64,000 nt of DNA from JAGVPT01 sp963717445. GTDB taxonomy: Bacteria; Bacteroidota; Ignavibacteria; UBA10030; UBA8401. The position numbers were made by a program, and so were the translations under genes. Of this stretch, positions 44,997 to 54,287 are shown in pieces (the first letter of the stretch is position 1; each line of letters opens with the position of its first letter). Location: assembly GCA_963717445.1 (NCBI GenBank), contig OY970334.1, positions 3,968,001-4,032,000 on the forward strand. Reading direction: 5' to 3'. The notes below the pieces were generated by a model. It saw only the letters and a list, made by a program, of their open reading frames with translations, had not been told where the DNA came from and did no database searches.

Positions 44997-46706
44997 ATGA
45001 AAAAAGAATATACGCTGTACACCGTTCCGGACATCACGTCCGTTCAAGATATGATTGTCAAATCTGCGGCAAAGTTCGGCGACAAAATTGCGCTTGAAGA
45101 CCTCAAAGAAACACCGATTCCAAAAGTCACTTACCGTTCGCTTCTTAAAGATATCCTGAAATTTGGAGTTGCTCTGCAGAACCTCGGCTTGAAAGAACGG
45201 AGTCATATTGCCGTCATTGGAGAGAACCGTGTCCAGTGGGGTATCGCATACCTTACAGCAATGTGTTTTAACCAAGTGGTTGTTCCGATAGATAGAAACT
45301 TGCCGATCAACGAAGTATTGAACATTATCCACGAAGCGGACGTTGCTGCAATTATTTTTTCAGAGACGTTTGATTCCGTGCTCCGGGAGCGAAGGGCGTC
45401 GTTAAAAAAACTCAAACAATATATCGGCATGGATTTACCGGCGGCGAAAGAAGGGTTTTATTCGATGAGGGAGCTCATCGAATCGAACACCGGTTGCCGC
45501 ATAGAAGATCTACCGAAAATTATTCCGGGCGAGGAAGCGGAAATTATTTTCACGTCCGGGTCGCTGGGACGTGCCAAAGGTGTGATGCTCAGTCAGAAGA
45601 ACATTGCCTCGAACCTCGTTGCCATGGTAAGGATGTTTTTCATCTCTCCTGAAGATAGATTCCTCTCGGTGCTTCCGATGCACCATACGTATGAGTGCAC
45701 GTGCGGTTTTCTGTGTCCTCTCTACATGGGCGCATCGGCACACTACGCGCGCTCTTTAAAGACGGTCGTCGAAGATCTGCAATCGGTAAAGGCAACGATG
45801 CTCTTGGGCGTTCCGCTCCTGTTCGACAAAATGTTCAAACGAATTTACAGAACTATCCACGAAAAGAAAATTACGGCGATCATAATTCCTCCGTTGATCA
45901 AAGTAAGCGATCTTGCAGAGCGGGTTGGATGGAAAAGTTTTAAGAAGATCGTTTTTAAGGAGATCCATAGCCGATTCGGGGGTTCGATACGCTGTTTTGT
46001 TGCCGGTGGAGCTGCGCAGGACCCCATTGTAGCAAAAGGCTTGCGTGAGTTCGGTTTCAATTTTGTTCAAGGGTACGGACTTACCGAAGCGTCCCCGCTT
46101 CTGGCGTTGAACCGGCTGGATATGTTCAAAGACGATGCCGCCGGTTTGCCGCTCGCCTCCGTGGAATTGATCATTCATCAGCCTGACGGGGAGGGGGTTG
46201 GTGAAGTGTGGGCGAAGGGAGAAAACATTATGATAGGTTATTACAAGAATGACTCGGCGACAAAGGATGCATTTGAAGACAGTTGGTTCAAAACCGGGGA
46301 TTTGGGTCGGATCGACGAGGACGGATTCCTCCATATTTGCGGAAGGAAGAAAAATGTCATCATCTCGAAGAGCGGGAAGAATGTTTTTCCCGAAGAGATT
46401 GAAGACGTTCTCAATCGCAGCCCGTTTGTGCTGGAGTCTTACGTGTACGGTGAAGAGGACGCGAAACTGAATGAAATTATTGCAGCGCAAATTGTTGTGG
46501 ACGCCGAAGCGTTCATCGAGCTTTCAGAATTGAAGGGGGTCAAGATTACGCCCGAGCTGCTTCACGAAGTCATTGCCGGCGAAGTGAAGAAAACAAATTT
46601 GGAGCTGCCGGGCTACAAGCAGATAAAGAAATTTAAGATCCGCGACCAGGAATTTGAGAAAACGACAACACAAAAGATAAAGCGGTACCTTGTCGGGAAA
46701 AATTAA
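44997..46706 (+). CDS. AMP-dependent acyl-CoA synthetase (long-chain type)
   Basis: 569 residues. The P-loop is FTSGSLGRAKGVMLSQKNI (the usual TSGTTG is TSGSLG). VQGYGLTEASPLLALNRLDM is the acyl-binding motif, and SWFKTGDLGRIDEDGFLHIC with GRKKNVIISKSGKNVFPEEI contains the hinge and the adenylation-domain motifs. It activates fatty or other carboxylic acids to CoA thioesters at the inner membrane face. The size and the early aromatic-free N-terminus fit long-chain FadD-like enzymes. It is convergent with the PAP2 genes. Confidence 0.88.
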   Translation: MKKEYTLYTVPDITSVQDMIVKSAAKFGDKIALEDLKETPIPKVTYRSLLKDILKFGVALQNLGLKERSHIAVIGENRVQWGIAYLTAMCFNQVVVPIDRNLPINEVLNIIHEADVAAIIFSETFDSVLRERRASLKKLKQYIGMDLPAAKEGFYSMRELIESNTGCRIEDLPKIIPGEEAEIIFTSGSLGRAKGVMLSQKNIASNLVAMVRMFFISPEDRFLSVLPMHHTYECTCGFLCPLYMGASAHYARSLKTVVEDLQSVKATMLLGVPLLFDKMFKRIYRTIHEKKITAIIIPPLIKVSDLAERVGWKSFKKIVFKEIHSRFGGSIRCFVAGGAAQDPIVAKGLREFGFNFVQGYGLTEASPLLALNRLDMFKDDAAGLPLASVELIIHQPDGEGVGEVWAKGENIMIGYYKNDSATKDAFEDSWFKTGDLGRIDEDGFLHICGRKKNVIISKSGKNVFPEEIEDVLNRSPFVLESYVYGEEDAKLNEIIAAQIVVDAEAFIELSELKGVKITPELLHEVIAGEVKKTNLELPGYKQIKKFKIRDQEFEKTTTQKIKRYLVGKN

Positions 46707-46757
46707 GCTGCAATGAAATGAAGCAGGGTGGATATTTGAAAGAGTCAAGACAAAGGG

Positions 46758-47792
46758 CTAAAAACGAACTGCAAAATCTATTCCTCCACCGCCGGCATTG
46801 ATCGCCGGTTCAAGGCTAAGCTCGACCGCTTTCCGGTCATCGGGTCTTCCGGAATAGAGTTCAGAGGAATTGGAGCTTGCGGCTATGCTTCCAAAAGAAT
46901 ATCCTAAGGCAACGCCAAGCGGCAAATCACTGTACCAATGCATTCCCTTGCTGACGAGGCTTTCTCCTACAGCGCCCAATGCAACGTAACTTATCGGCCG
47001 CAGCCACGTCTCCTCCGGAAAATTTTCATTCAACACCGTGAGCGACGCGGCTGCTGTAGCGATGTGTCCCGACGGAAAAGAATAATATTTCGGCTGATTG
47101 TGCTGATAAGCGAAAAGACTCGGGAAGGGGCGTACAGCTCCTCGTTGGCTCGTCGCAGCTATCGGGCTTTCCCTTCCTGAAATGTGCTTCAGCGCTTGAA
47201 CGACCGCTCCTGTTGCAAGGATCGCTTCTGTCATTTGGCTGGCTGTGCGAAGTGCGCGCGAGTCCCCTAATATAAATCCGTAAACCGCGTAGGTTCCGAT
47301 GAAACCGAATTCATATCTTCCATCCCCCGCATCGACAAAATCGCTGTTCCAAGTCCGGAGCTGCGGAGACCTTCTGGCATAAATGCTCATGTCATGATAT
47401 GTGCTATTGTCGACAATATACAGAGCACCGGTTAAGCCGACTATCCCTCCAATCGTCGGAAGGCTTGTGCTGCTAAAAGTATTCTTGGCGAACAATACCC
47501 AATCGCTTGGGAGTTTTGTGAACATGGTGTACCATTTCAAAGGAGAGTTTTCTTCAGCGCTTACAGGTCCATCTTCCTGGGGTGAATGTTCATAATACTC
47601 CAGGACCTCAGTGGAAAATTCTTCTTCATGCACGAGGCTATTGAGTCCGGCGGCGTTAGCCGTATCAATTCCGTACAATTCGTTGTCTGAATTTTGCAGC
47701 GGATTCCCTAAGGAAAGTGTACCGGTGAACGACGCAATTGTCAACGAGGCCATAAGCAACCTTCGGACAAATGAATAGGCGCTTCCGTGCAT
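46758..47792 (-). CDS. PAP2-superfamily phosphatase, paralogue 1
   Basis: 344 residues with an N-terminal signal and a long acidic spacer. PAP2 motifs are KHISGRESP (in place of KxxxxxxRP), PSGHIATAAASLTVL, and GMHWYSDLPLGVALGYSFG. The GRESP form replaces the last Arg but is found in a subfamily of outer-membrane-associated PAP2 proteins. AGGAG precedes the start at 47792. It is 11 bases downstream of a second PAP2 gene with about the same architecture. It probably dephosphorylates an undecaprenyl or lipid phosphate in the periplasm. Confidence 0.82.
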   Translation of the reverse strand: MHGSAYSFVRRLLMASLTIASFTGTLSLGNPLQNSDNELYGIDTANAAGLNSLVHEEEFSTEVLEYYEHSPQEDGPVSAEENSPLKWYTMFTKLPSDWVLFAKNTFSSTSLPTIGGIVGLTGALYIVDNSTYHDMSIYARRSPQLRTWNSDFVDAGDGRYEFGFIGTYAVYGFILGDSRALRTASQMTEAILATGAVVQALKHISGRESPIAATSQRGAVRPFPSLFAYQHNQPKYYSFPSGHIATAAASLTVLNENFPEETWLRPISYVALGAVGESLVSKGMHWYSDLPLGVALGYSFGSIAASSNSSELYSGRPDDRKAVELSLEPAINAGGGGIDFAVRF

Positions 47793-47803
47793 TGATCTTC
47801 TCC

Positions 47804-48775
47804 TTAATGTAAATTGAGGCTCATCGTAATACCTGCACCGTCCGGCATGAGGGTCGGTTGAACGGTCAACGAGTGAGAATCATCATTTCCGAAATGTGCC
47901 ACATCATATCCAACCGGGTGTGCTGCAATCATACCGAAGGTATAACCAAGAGCTAAGCCGAGCGGATAATCGCTGTACCAATGAATTCCGATATTCACCA
48001 TGCTCACACCGATAGCCGCAACAATGGTATAGCCGACAGGCCGAATCCAGGTCATCTCCGGATAATTCTCTGCAATGACAACGACAGTTGAGATCGACGT
48101 GCAAAGATGGCCGGTAGGAAATGCGTCAAAATTAGGTGTGTTTTTCGCGTAAGTAAATTGATTCGGGAAAAATCGCCACATACCGGTGGGAGCTGTCGCA
48201 GTGTACGGACTTTCTCTGCCTGTCACATGCTTTATGAGCTGGACAACCGCTCCTCCTGCAAGAAGCGCCTGGACAGTTTCGCTGGCAGTCCTCAACGAGC
48301 GATTGTCGTCAACAGCCAGGCCGTACACCGCATAGGCTGCAGCGAGACCTAGCTGGGCGTCGCCCTGCCCAACATCGGTAAAAAAGCCGCTCCAATAATC
48401 GAGCGTTGAAGAATTTTTTGTCCATAGCTTTTGAGTTTGGTACGTTGGATGATCGACGGCCATAAGAACGCCAGTCATCGCGGCAATCACTGAATATTGC
48501 ACAATTTTGTCGTTGCGAAACGTTATATCATAATACTTTACCCAATCGCCAGGGACATTTGTCACCATCGCGTACCACAGAGGCCTTCCCTCAGGGTTTT
48601 GAGGGAATGGTTGAAGGGAGTTCGTGGTATCGGAGTGCGAAGATGTGCTATCGGAATTTTCAACGGGAATTCTGGAAGGTTGACCAGCCGACGAAATCGA
48701 AAATAGAATAGCCGAAGATATAGCCATCGCCGTCGTGTATAAGGAGAAACTCGACCTGGATCCTTTTTCTGTCAA
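47804..48775 (-). CDS. PAP2-superfamily phosphatase, paralogue 2
   Basis: 323 residues; the start is probably TTG at 48775, since ATG 48727 would remove most of the signal peptide. It has KHVTGRESPYTATAPTG, PTGHLCTSISTVVVI and GIHWYSDYPLGLALGYTFG, so the PSGH serine is threonine. It shares about half its sequence with the 46758 gene (YAMVTNVPGDWVKYY versus YTMFTKLPSDWVLFA), a tandem duplication that kept the order. No other known operon partner is seen. It acts in the periplasm. Confidence 0.8.
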   Translation of the reverse strand: MTEKGSRSSFSLYTTAMAISSAILFSISSAGQPSRIPVENSDSTSSHSDTTNSLQPFPQNPEGRPLWYAMVTNVPGDWVKYYDITFRNDKIVQYSVIAAMTGVLMAVDHPTYQTQKLWTKNSSTLDYWSGFFTDVGQGDAQLGLAAAYAVYGLAVDDNRSLRTASETVQALLAGGAVVQLIKHVTGRESPYTATAPTGMWRFFPNQFTYAKNTPNFDAFPTGHLCTSISTVVVIAENYPEMTWIRPVGYTIVAAIGVSMVNIGIHWYSDYPLGLALGYTFGMIAAHPVGYDVAHFGNDDSHSLTVQPTLMPDGAGITMSLNLH

Positions 48776-48915
48776 CGTGAAATGAACCGTTTATTTTCTT
48801 TGCAAATAGCGGAGGGTGGCTTTGTATATACGTGCTAATGATACAAAAAAGGAATTTAGTACACAACATTTAATGGCGGAGGGTAGTGGTTCAACAAGAA
48901 GGGTAAAAATACCAA

Positions 48916-48937
48916 AGGCGGCAGAATATTGCCGCCC
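48916..48937 (-). terminator. Terminator of the two-PDZ gene
   Basis: GGCGGCA at 48917-48923 pairs with TGCCGCC at 48930-48936, with a 6-base loop. On the minus strand a T-rich stretch follows, interrupted by GG. It ends the 48980 gene upstream of the PAP2 pair. Confidence 0.7.
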
Positions 48938-48979
48938 TTAGTGTGTAAACCTTGAAATATAAAGCTTAAGACCTAAAAC

Positions 48980-49918
48980 TTATACCGTCACTTGCCGGCA
49001 ATTGATTTTTTCAATCTGCAATTTCAGGTCACGTAAATCCTGTAGCATTTCGGGACGCCGGATTCTCAGTTGGATCCCTTCGGGCTGGAATCCGTCAAAA
49101 TCCGGTACGTTCTCAAAGTGGAAGTTGAAAGATGACGGCGGATCATCCTTGTCTTCAACTTCGACCGTCAATGTGGTGTTCGCTCCTTTTCTCAGAACTT
49201 CAACTTCAACCTTGTCTCCTGCATCAACGTCTTCCAGGGCATCGGACAAGTCGCGCAGATCTTCGACCGGGTTTTTGTTGACTTTCGTTATCACATCGCC
49301 CGCTTTAAATCCCGCTTTTGCACCGGCGCTCTTCTTTTCCACTTCTTCGACCAATAGGCCTCTTCCATGCGGGGCGCCAAAATACTCGCCGAGTTGTTCA
49401 TTCAATTCCGAGAGTTGAAGGCCCCACGTCCTCGATGCCCCGAAGATCCCCATGTGCGGAAACATCGGTGGAGCAAAAGAGAATCCTTCGCTGTGATTGC
49501 TTCGATGAGATTTTCCGACTGAAATAGTGAGGGACTTTTTTTCGTTGTTCCGAATTACTACAATCGAAGTTCTTGTGCCTGGTTTAGATTTCTGAACTGC
49601 GCGCAACAGGTCGTCGGCATCGTCAATAGTTTTATTGTTGAATTCAACGATAACGTCTCCTTCCTTCACACCGGCAGAATCTGCGGGACTGTCGTCGACG
49701 ACGTCGCTCACGTAAGCGCCTTGGTCGTCCTTAAGGCCTTTTTTCTTTTCGAGTTTCGATGTAATATCCTGAATCGCAACGCCAAGCCATCCTCCTCTTT
49801 CATGGGTGTTGAAAGTGACGACTTGTACATTTCCGTTTTTCTCTCCAGCGGTTGTGCGTGTGCTAAAGAAAGCGGCAGTGCACAACAATAACGCAAGTGT
49901 GAGTATCGTTGTTTTCAT
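48980..49918 (-). CDS. Exported protein with two PDZ domains
   Basis: 312 residues. The signal peptide MKTTILTLALLLCTAAFF is preceded by AAGGAG; the open frame extends to 49966, but without a site. PDZ 1 is near 45-130 (GGWLGVAIQDITSKLEKKKG, AYVSDVVDDSPADSAGVKEG) and PDZ 2 near 165-250 (GLLVEEVEKKSAGAKAGFKA, GDVITKVNKNPVEDLRDLSD). No trypsin-like protease domain is present, so it is a substrate-binding or regulator protein in the periplasm rather than DegP. The C-terminus is a charged tail. Confidence 0.8.
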   Translation of the reverse strand: MKTTILTLALLLCTAAFFSTRTTAGEKNGNVQVVTFNTHERGGWLGVAIQDITSKLEKKKGLKDDQGAYVSDVVDDSPADSAGVKEGDVIVEFNNKTIDDADDLLRAVQKSKPGTRTSIVVIRNNEKKSLTISVGKSHRSNHSEGFSFAPPMFPHMGIFGASRTWGLQLSELNEQLGEYFGAPHGRGLLVEEVEKKSAGAKAGFKAGDVITKVNKNPVEDLRDLSDALEDVDAGDKVEVEVLRKGANTTLTVEVEDKDDPPSSFNFHFENVPDFDGFQPEGIQLRIRRPEMLQDLRDLKLQIEKINCRQVTV

Positions 49919-50065
49919 GATACGCTCCTTATGAAATTTGTAATATGAAAAATTTGCATGGCCCATCGTTCAAAGTATATAGACGATGGAACGTTCGGTT
50001 TGTTCCCGTTGGAATATTCACAATTCGCAAATTCGGATTCATTGTTCGGGCTTGTCAAAAAAACA

Positions 50066-50090
50066 AAAGGCCGACAATACGCCGGCCTTT
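50066..50090 (-). terminator. Intrinsic terminator of pfkA
   Basis: AAAGGCCG at 50066-50073 pairs with CGGCCTTT at 50083-50090. On the minus strand this is followed by TTTTG and seven T residues. It lies about 30 bases after the pfkA stop. Confidence 0.85.
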
Positions 50091-50121
50091 GCAGAATGTT
50101 TGATTCTAATCTTTTTGTTCA

Positions 50122-51231
50122 CTAATCCCCGAAGCAGACTCCCAGATCACGTCCGGTCAAAATCGTATCACAGTCGGTGGGAACAGTTTTCATGCGGTGC
50201 GTTGCCTCGGCAAGGGGGACGTATCGGACTGTGGGGGGGTCGAGCGCCACCATGACCCCCGATTTTCCTTCTTCCAATGCCCGCACTGCCGCGGCGCCGA
50301 AACGGAGTGACAGCAGCCTATCGAATGTCGTCGGAGTTCCGCCGCGCAGTAAGTGCCCGAGCACGACGACACGCGTTTCTTTTCCGGTCAGTTCCTGAAT
50401 TTGATGAGCGACAGTTTCGCCTATTCCACCCAGCCGCTCCGCCCGCCCAAGTTCTTTTCCAATGACTGAAGTTTTGCCTCCAACAGGTTTTGCCCCTTCG
50501 GCGACGACAACGATTGAAAAATAACGGTGCTCTCTATCGCGGTCCTTAACTTTTTCGGCCACCTTGGCAATATCATAAGGGATTTCCGGAATTAAGATCA
50601 CATCGGCTGTTCCCGAGACTCCGCTGTTCAGCGCAATCCATCCGGCGTAACGTCCCATGACTTCGACGACCATTACCCGTTGATGCGCTTGTGCCGTGGA
50701 ATGAAGCCTGTCGATGCATTCTGTGGCGAATGAAACTGCCGTGTCAAATCCAAACGTGATCACAGTTTTGTCAAGGTCGTTGTCGATTGTTTTCGGGACG
50801 CCGATGACGCGCAACCCCTTTTTTTCAAATTCATTGGCGATAGTAAGCGAGCCGTCGCCGCCTACTGCAATCAGGGCGTCGATTTTATTTTTCTTGAACG
50901 CCCTCATAATTTCATCCGAACGGTCTTTTTCAAACCATGTACCGTCTTTTCTTTGTGTCGGATATTTGAGAGGATTTCCTTTATTTGTCGTTCCTAAAAT
51001 AGTGCCGCCAAGATTCGTAATTCCGCGAACTCTATCGTGCGTCAGCCGAATCACGCCTCCTTCTGGATACCGTTCGGGAAGAAACAATCCGTTATAGCCG
51101 TCGCGGATACCGTACACTTCCCAGCCGCGCTTCTCCGCGGAAACGGCGACGGCACGAATAACGGCGTTAAGCCCGGGTGCGTCGCCGCCGCCGGTATTGA
51201 TTGCGATCCGTTTGATCCTAGTTTTGCTCAT
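50122..51231 (-). CDS. pfkA: 6-phosphofructokinase
   Basis: 369 residues. NTGGGDAPGLNAVIRAVAV binds ATP. GGDGS at 124-128 keeps the Gly that marks ATP use, while PKTIDND at 146-152 has the Lys seen in pyrophosphate-dependent enzymes instead of Gly. This combination marks the group III or mixed clade of ATP-dependent PFKs. VMVVEVMGRYAGWIALNSG contains the substrate-binding Met-Gly-Arg. It phosphorylates fructose-6-phosphate in glycolysis. The start has GGAGA about 8 bases upstream. Phosphoryl donor is likely ATP. Confidence 0.93.
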   Translation of the reverse strand: MSKTRIKRIAINTGGGDAPGLNAVIRAVAVSAEKRGWEVYGIRDGYNGLFLPERYPEGGVIRLTHDRVRGITNLGGTILGTTNKGNPLKYPTQRKDGTWFEKDRSDEIMRAFKKNKIDALIAVGGDGSLTIANEFEKKGLRVIGVPKTIDNDLDKTVITFGFDTAVSFATECIDRLHSTAQAHQRVMVVEVMGRYAGWIALNSGVSGTADVILIPEIPYDIAKVAEKVKDRDREHRYFSIVVVAEGAKPVGGKTSVIGKELGRAERLGGIGETVAHQIQELTGKETRVVVLGHLLRGGTPTTFDRLLSLRFGAAAVRALEEGKSGVMVALDPPTVRYVPLAEATHRMKTVPTDCDTILTGRDLGVCFGD

Positions 51232-51641
51232 GATGCATTCTCCGGGGAAAAATAAGTCTTGTTCCTGCCATAGTTCTATTTACTTCGCTTTAGTCTTCGT
51301 AAGCTTTTACCGATTGCTGACTCGTGAGAATGTAGAAATAGGTTCCTGCAATTGCAACGATAAACATGAGACCGCTGGATAATGGTGCGTTGTAGAATTG
51401 TGGAACGGATTTCTATTCGTTCGGACATTTTTGTGACAGTAGGAACGCTCGAAAGGCCGTTCCAGCGGCAACATGCCGCCGCTGATCCCATTCAACCTTG
51501 AATTTCTTTCCCACTTTCTTTACATTCTTCCACCACGTTTTCAAGCGAAAGAGATGATATTCATTGTTGATGACGATGTTGCTTCGATTACTTCTGCGTG
51601 ATTTTTCTTTCACACCAAACAGAAACCGGATGGATTTAATC
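51232..51641. other. Divergent intergenic region without a gene
   Basis: 410 bases lie between pfkA (minus) and the solute-binding protein gene (plus). An inverted repeat CAGCGGC/GCCGCTG is present near 51471-51492. A 90-codon frame on the minus strand (51413-51685) overlaps the start of the binding protein and shows no recognisable protein. Promoters for both genes must be here, but no clear -35/-10 pair stood out. Confidence 0.5.
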
Positions 51642-52568
51642 ATGAGAAAAGCTTTACCGATTATTGTTGTTTGCTGCCTCCTCATCGTTTCATCGTGCGG
51701 GAAAAAGGAAGAACAAACGCATACGAAAGTAATCGGGGTAACGTTGCTTACCCGGGGGCATGTGTTTTACAAAGACCTTGAAGAGGGGCTTCGCACCGAA
51801 GCCGCCAAGGATAATTACGAGTTGATCGTTACCGCAGCTGAATTCGATCTCGGGAAACAAATTGCTCAGATTGAAGATTTTGTCGCGCGCAAGGTTGACG
51901 CTATTATTGTATGTCCCGTCGACTCAAAGGGTGTCGGCAGCGGCATTAAAAAGGCGAATGACGCGAACATACCGGTGTTTACCGCGGACATCGCAGCATT
52001 CGAGGGAAATGTTGTGAGTCATATCGCTTCAGATAACGAGCTTGGGGGGAGACGAGCGGGAGAGTATCTTGCCAAGCTTCTGGACGGCAAAGGAAAAGTG
52101 GCGATCATCGACCAGCCGATCCTCACCTCGGTGCTTGACCGCGTCGCAGGGTTTAAGAGTGCGATTGAAAAATTTCCCGACATTAAAATTGTTGCCGATG
52201 TGAACGGCGACGGTGTTCGCGACAGGTCGCTGCAGGCTGCCTCCGATATTTTACAAGCTCACCCGGATTTGGGAGGGATATTCGGCATCAACGACGAGTC
52301 TGCGTTGGGGGCACTCGACGCCGTTGAGGAATTTAAGCGGATGAACGTTATGATCGTCGGTTATGATGCGACGCCGCCGGCGGTGGATGCGATCCTTAAG
52401 GATTCTCCGCTGAAAGCCGACGTGATCCAATATCCGAAGAAGATCGGTGCGGCAACGATTGCTGCCATAAAAGATTACTTTTCAGGAGTCGATGTTCAAA
52501 AGCGTTATGCCGTTGAAGTCGGCATCGTCGATAAAGAAGCTCTGCAGAAGTCAACCTCTCCGGAATGA
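51642..52568 (+). CDS. Sugar ABC transporter substrate-binding lipoprotein (RbsB-like)
   Basis: 308 residues. The lipoprotein signal (MRKALPIIVVCCLLIVSSC) has the cleavage site before Cys. Peripla_BP_4 fold: IIVCPVDSKGVGSGIKKAND and the ligand-contact HIASDNELGGRRAGEYLAKL, then IFGINDESALGALDAV with VGYDATPPAVDAI. It binds a pentose or hexose in the periplasm. ATG 51642 starts it; longer frames back to 51564 lack a signal. It ends in ATGA overlap with the ATPase gene. The ATPase and permease of this transporter are broken downstream, so it is an orphan unless it works with another transporter. Confidence 0.88.
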   Translation: MRKALPIIVVCCLLIVSSCGKKEEQTHTKVIGVTLLTRGHVFYKDLEEGLRTEAAKDNYELIVTAAEFDLGKQIAQIEDFVARKVDAIIVCPVDSKGVGSGIKKANDANIPVFTADIAAFEGNVVSHIASDNELGGRRAGEYLAKLLDGKGKVAIIDQPILTSVLDRVAGFKSAIEKFPDIKIVADVNGDGVRDRSLQAASDILQAHPDLGGIFGINDESALGALDAVEEFKRMNVMIVGYDATPPAVDAILKDSPLKADVIQYPKKIGAATIAAIKDYFSGVDVQKRYAVEVGIVDKEALQKSTSPE

Positions 52569-53455
52569 TGGCCACACTCTTGCGTTTGAACGGTATCTCC
52601 AAACAGTATCCCGGCGTTCGGGCATTAGACGGCGTTGCACTTGAGTTAAACGCCGGAGAAGTTCACTGTCTAGTCGGTGAAAACGGTGCCGGCAAATCGA
52701 CGCTTATGAAAATTCTCTCCGGCGCGCTTTCTAAAAACAGCGGAGACATTTTGATCGACGGAGAGAAGGCGGAAATTCAATCGCCGTCCGATGCGTTGAA
52801 GTGCGGGATAGGAATCATTTATCAAGACTTCAAACTTGTTCCGGAATTATCGGTCGCCGAAAATATCTTTCTCGGCAAAGAGCCGACACGAACCTCGATC
52901 CCGTTCATCGACTATGCAGCGATGCATGCGCATGCGCGGACTCAATTGGCACAGCTCGGTGAAGAACTCGTCACGACCGTTCCGGTCCGCACCCTGAGTG
53001 TTGCCCAGCAGCAAGTAGTTGAAATTGCCAAGGCGATCTCTCAAAAGGTGCGCATACTCGCGCTCGATGAACCTTCGGCGGCGCTAACAGAACGGGAGCT
53101 TCTCAACCTCTTTGCCATCATACGGCGATTGACATCGGAAGGTGTCGGTGTCATCTACATCTCGCATCGATTAGAGGAAATTTTCGAAATCGGGGACCGC
53201 GTGACGGTATTGCGCGACGGAAAGGTTGTGAACACCTGTCGCGTTGCGGATGCCGATAGAAAAAGCCTCATCCGATGGATGGTCGGACGCGAGTTAGAGG
53301 ACGAGTATCCGAATCTCGAGATGGCACGGGGTGAGGAGGTTTTTCGGGCTGAGGACATCAATGCAGGTTTCCTTCGCGGCATAAATTTTTCGTTGCACCG
53401 CGGAGAAATCCTCGGCTTGGAGCTGTTCTTATCGGCGTGCTGCGCAACGGATTAA
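52565..53455 (+). pseudogene. Sugar ABC transporter ATPase (RbsA-like), truncated by deletion
   Basis: The first nucleotide-binding domain is complete (GENGAGKSTLMKILSGALSK Walker A, TLSVAQQQVVEIAKA signature, ILALDEPSAAL Walker B, about residues 5-220). The second begins near 255 (GFLRGINFSLHRGEILGL) and breaks at residue 285, exactly where a LAGLVGSGRT-like segment should follow. The last ten residues LELFLSACCATD come from the permease gene read in the wrong frame. RbsA proteins are near 500 residues, so about 210 are missing. The start overlaps the binding-protein stop. Confidence 0.88.
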
Positions 53456-53547
53456 ACCTTCTCGATGTTAATTCGTAAGTGCAACAAGTGGTCGTCGGTT
53501 TTGTTATTTTGATCACGGTAATGATGGATCAAGCAAGAAAGAAATAA
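53419..53547 (+). pseudogene. C-terminal remnant of the sugar ABC permease (RbsC-like)
   Basis: In the frame 53419-53547 the codons read GAVLIGVLRNGLNLLDVNS, then TAA at 53476, then VQQVVVGFVILITVMMDQAR to TAA 53545. This is the conserved last helix pair of RbsC-type permeases (GVLxNGLNLL, QQVVxGxVIL). The deletion joins it to the ATPase gene, and a nonsense codon has accumulated since, so it is decayed and not recoded. Confidence 0.82.
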
Positions 53548-53661
53548 CATTCACGAGGACAGAAATCTGAAAACTTCCCCTATCCTGATTCTGAAAGGCC
53601 CGGGATATAAAGAAGGATTCATGATGTAAAATCTATTGGACGTGATGAAACAAATGTGGCT

Positions 53662-53726
53662 TGACCATTCATGGTCAGGCTACGAGAGTCGAAATCAAAT
53701 GTAATGATGCCCTTTAGGGCATTAAA
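53662..53726. repeat. Palindromic repeat, upstream copy
   Basis: 65 bases nearly identical to 54288-54352; only GGTC/GGCC and TTTAGG/TTCAGG differ. Contains the palindromes TGACCATTCATGGTCA and ATGCCC-TTTA-GGGCAT, which could form hairpins recognised by the transposase. Confidence 0.85.
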
Positions 53727-53737
53727 AAGGGGGGAAT

Positions 53738-54178
53738 ATGTCTCAAACGTATTACAAGCTTTGGATCCATCTTATTTGGAGCACAAAGGATCGTCAGCCT
53801 ATCATGCAAAAAGAATTCAGGTGGAAGATTTTCAACCATATTAACCAAAAAGCGAAAGAGGAAGGTTATCATCTTGATGCAATTAATGGCGCTGCTGACC
53901 ACGTTCATTGTTTGATGTCAATCCGGCCCAAATATTCGATTAGCGAGATTGTTAACAAACTCAAAGGTGAATCGTCTCATTGGATCAACCATGAAGGAAT
54001 CATACCGACGCGGTTTGTATGGCAGGGAGGGTTTGCGGCCTTTTCGGTAAGTGAATCTCAGCTTGGCAAAGTTCGAGCATATATCCATAATCAGGAAAGG
54101 CATCATCAAAGAATGCCTTTCGAAGTTGAGGTGAAGAAATTCTTGAAACTATATCATGCAATATCGGAAAGGGCATGA
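53738..54178 (+). CDS. Y1-type HUH transposase (IS200/REP-associated)
   Basis: 146 residues. The HUH pair H55/H57 lies in ADHVHCLMSI, and the single catalytic tyrosine Y115 in VRAYIHNQERHH. KLWIHLIWSTKDRQPIM is the N-terminal block of this family. It cuts and joins single-stranded DNA at hairpins in flanking repeats. AAGGGGGG precedes the ATG. No TnpB accompanies it. The flanking hairpin repeats suggest a REP-associated (RAYT-like) role. Confidence 0.85.
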   Translation: MSQTYYKLWIHLIWSTKDRQPIMQKEFRWKIFNHINQKAKEEGYHLDAINGAADHVHCLMSIRPKYSISEIVNKLKGESSHWINHEGIIPTRFVWQGGFAAFSVSESQLGKVRAYIHNQERHHQRMPFEVEVKKFLKLYHAISERA

Positions 54179-54287
54179 ATGCCCTTTCTATCTTGACTGC
54201 ATCACCGTATCCCGACCCTGAAGGGCCCGGATACGAATTAGAATTGCCGGTGTAAAATTTGTCGAAGGAGATAAAACAAATATTGCC

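Noticed and set aside
51413..51685. 90-codon minus-strand frame opposite the binding-protein start
   Set aside because: Overlaps a well supported signal peptide and resembles no protein.
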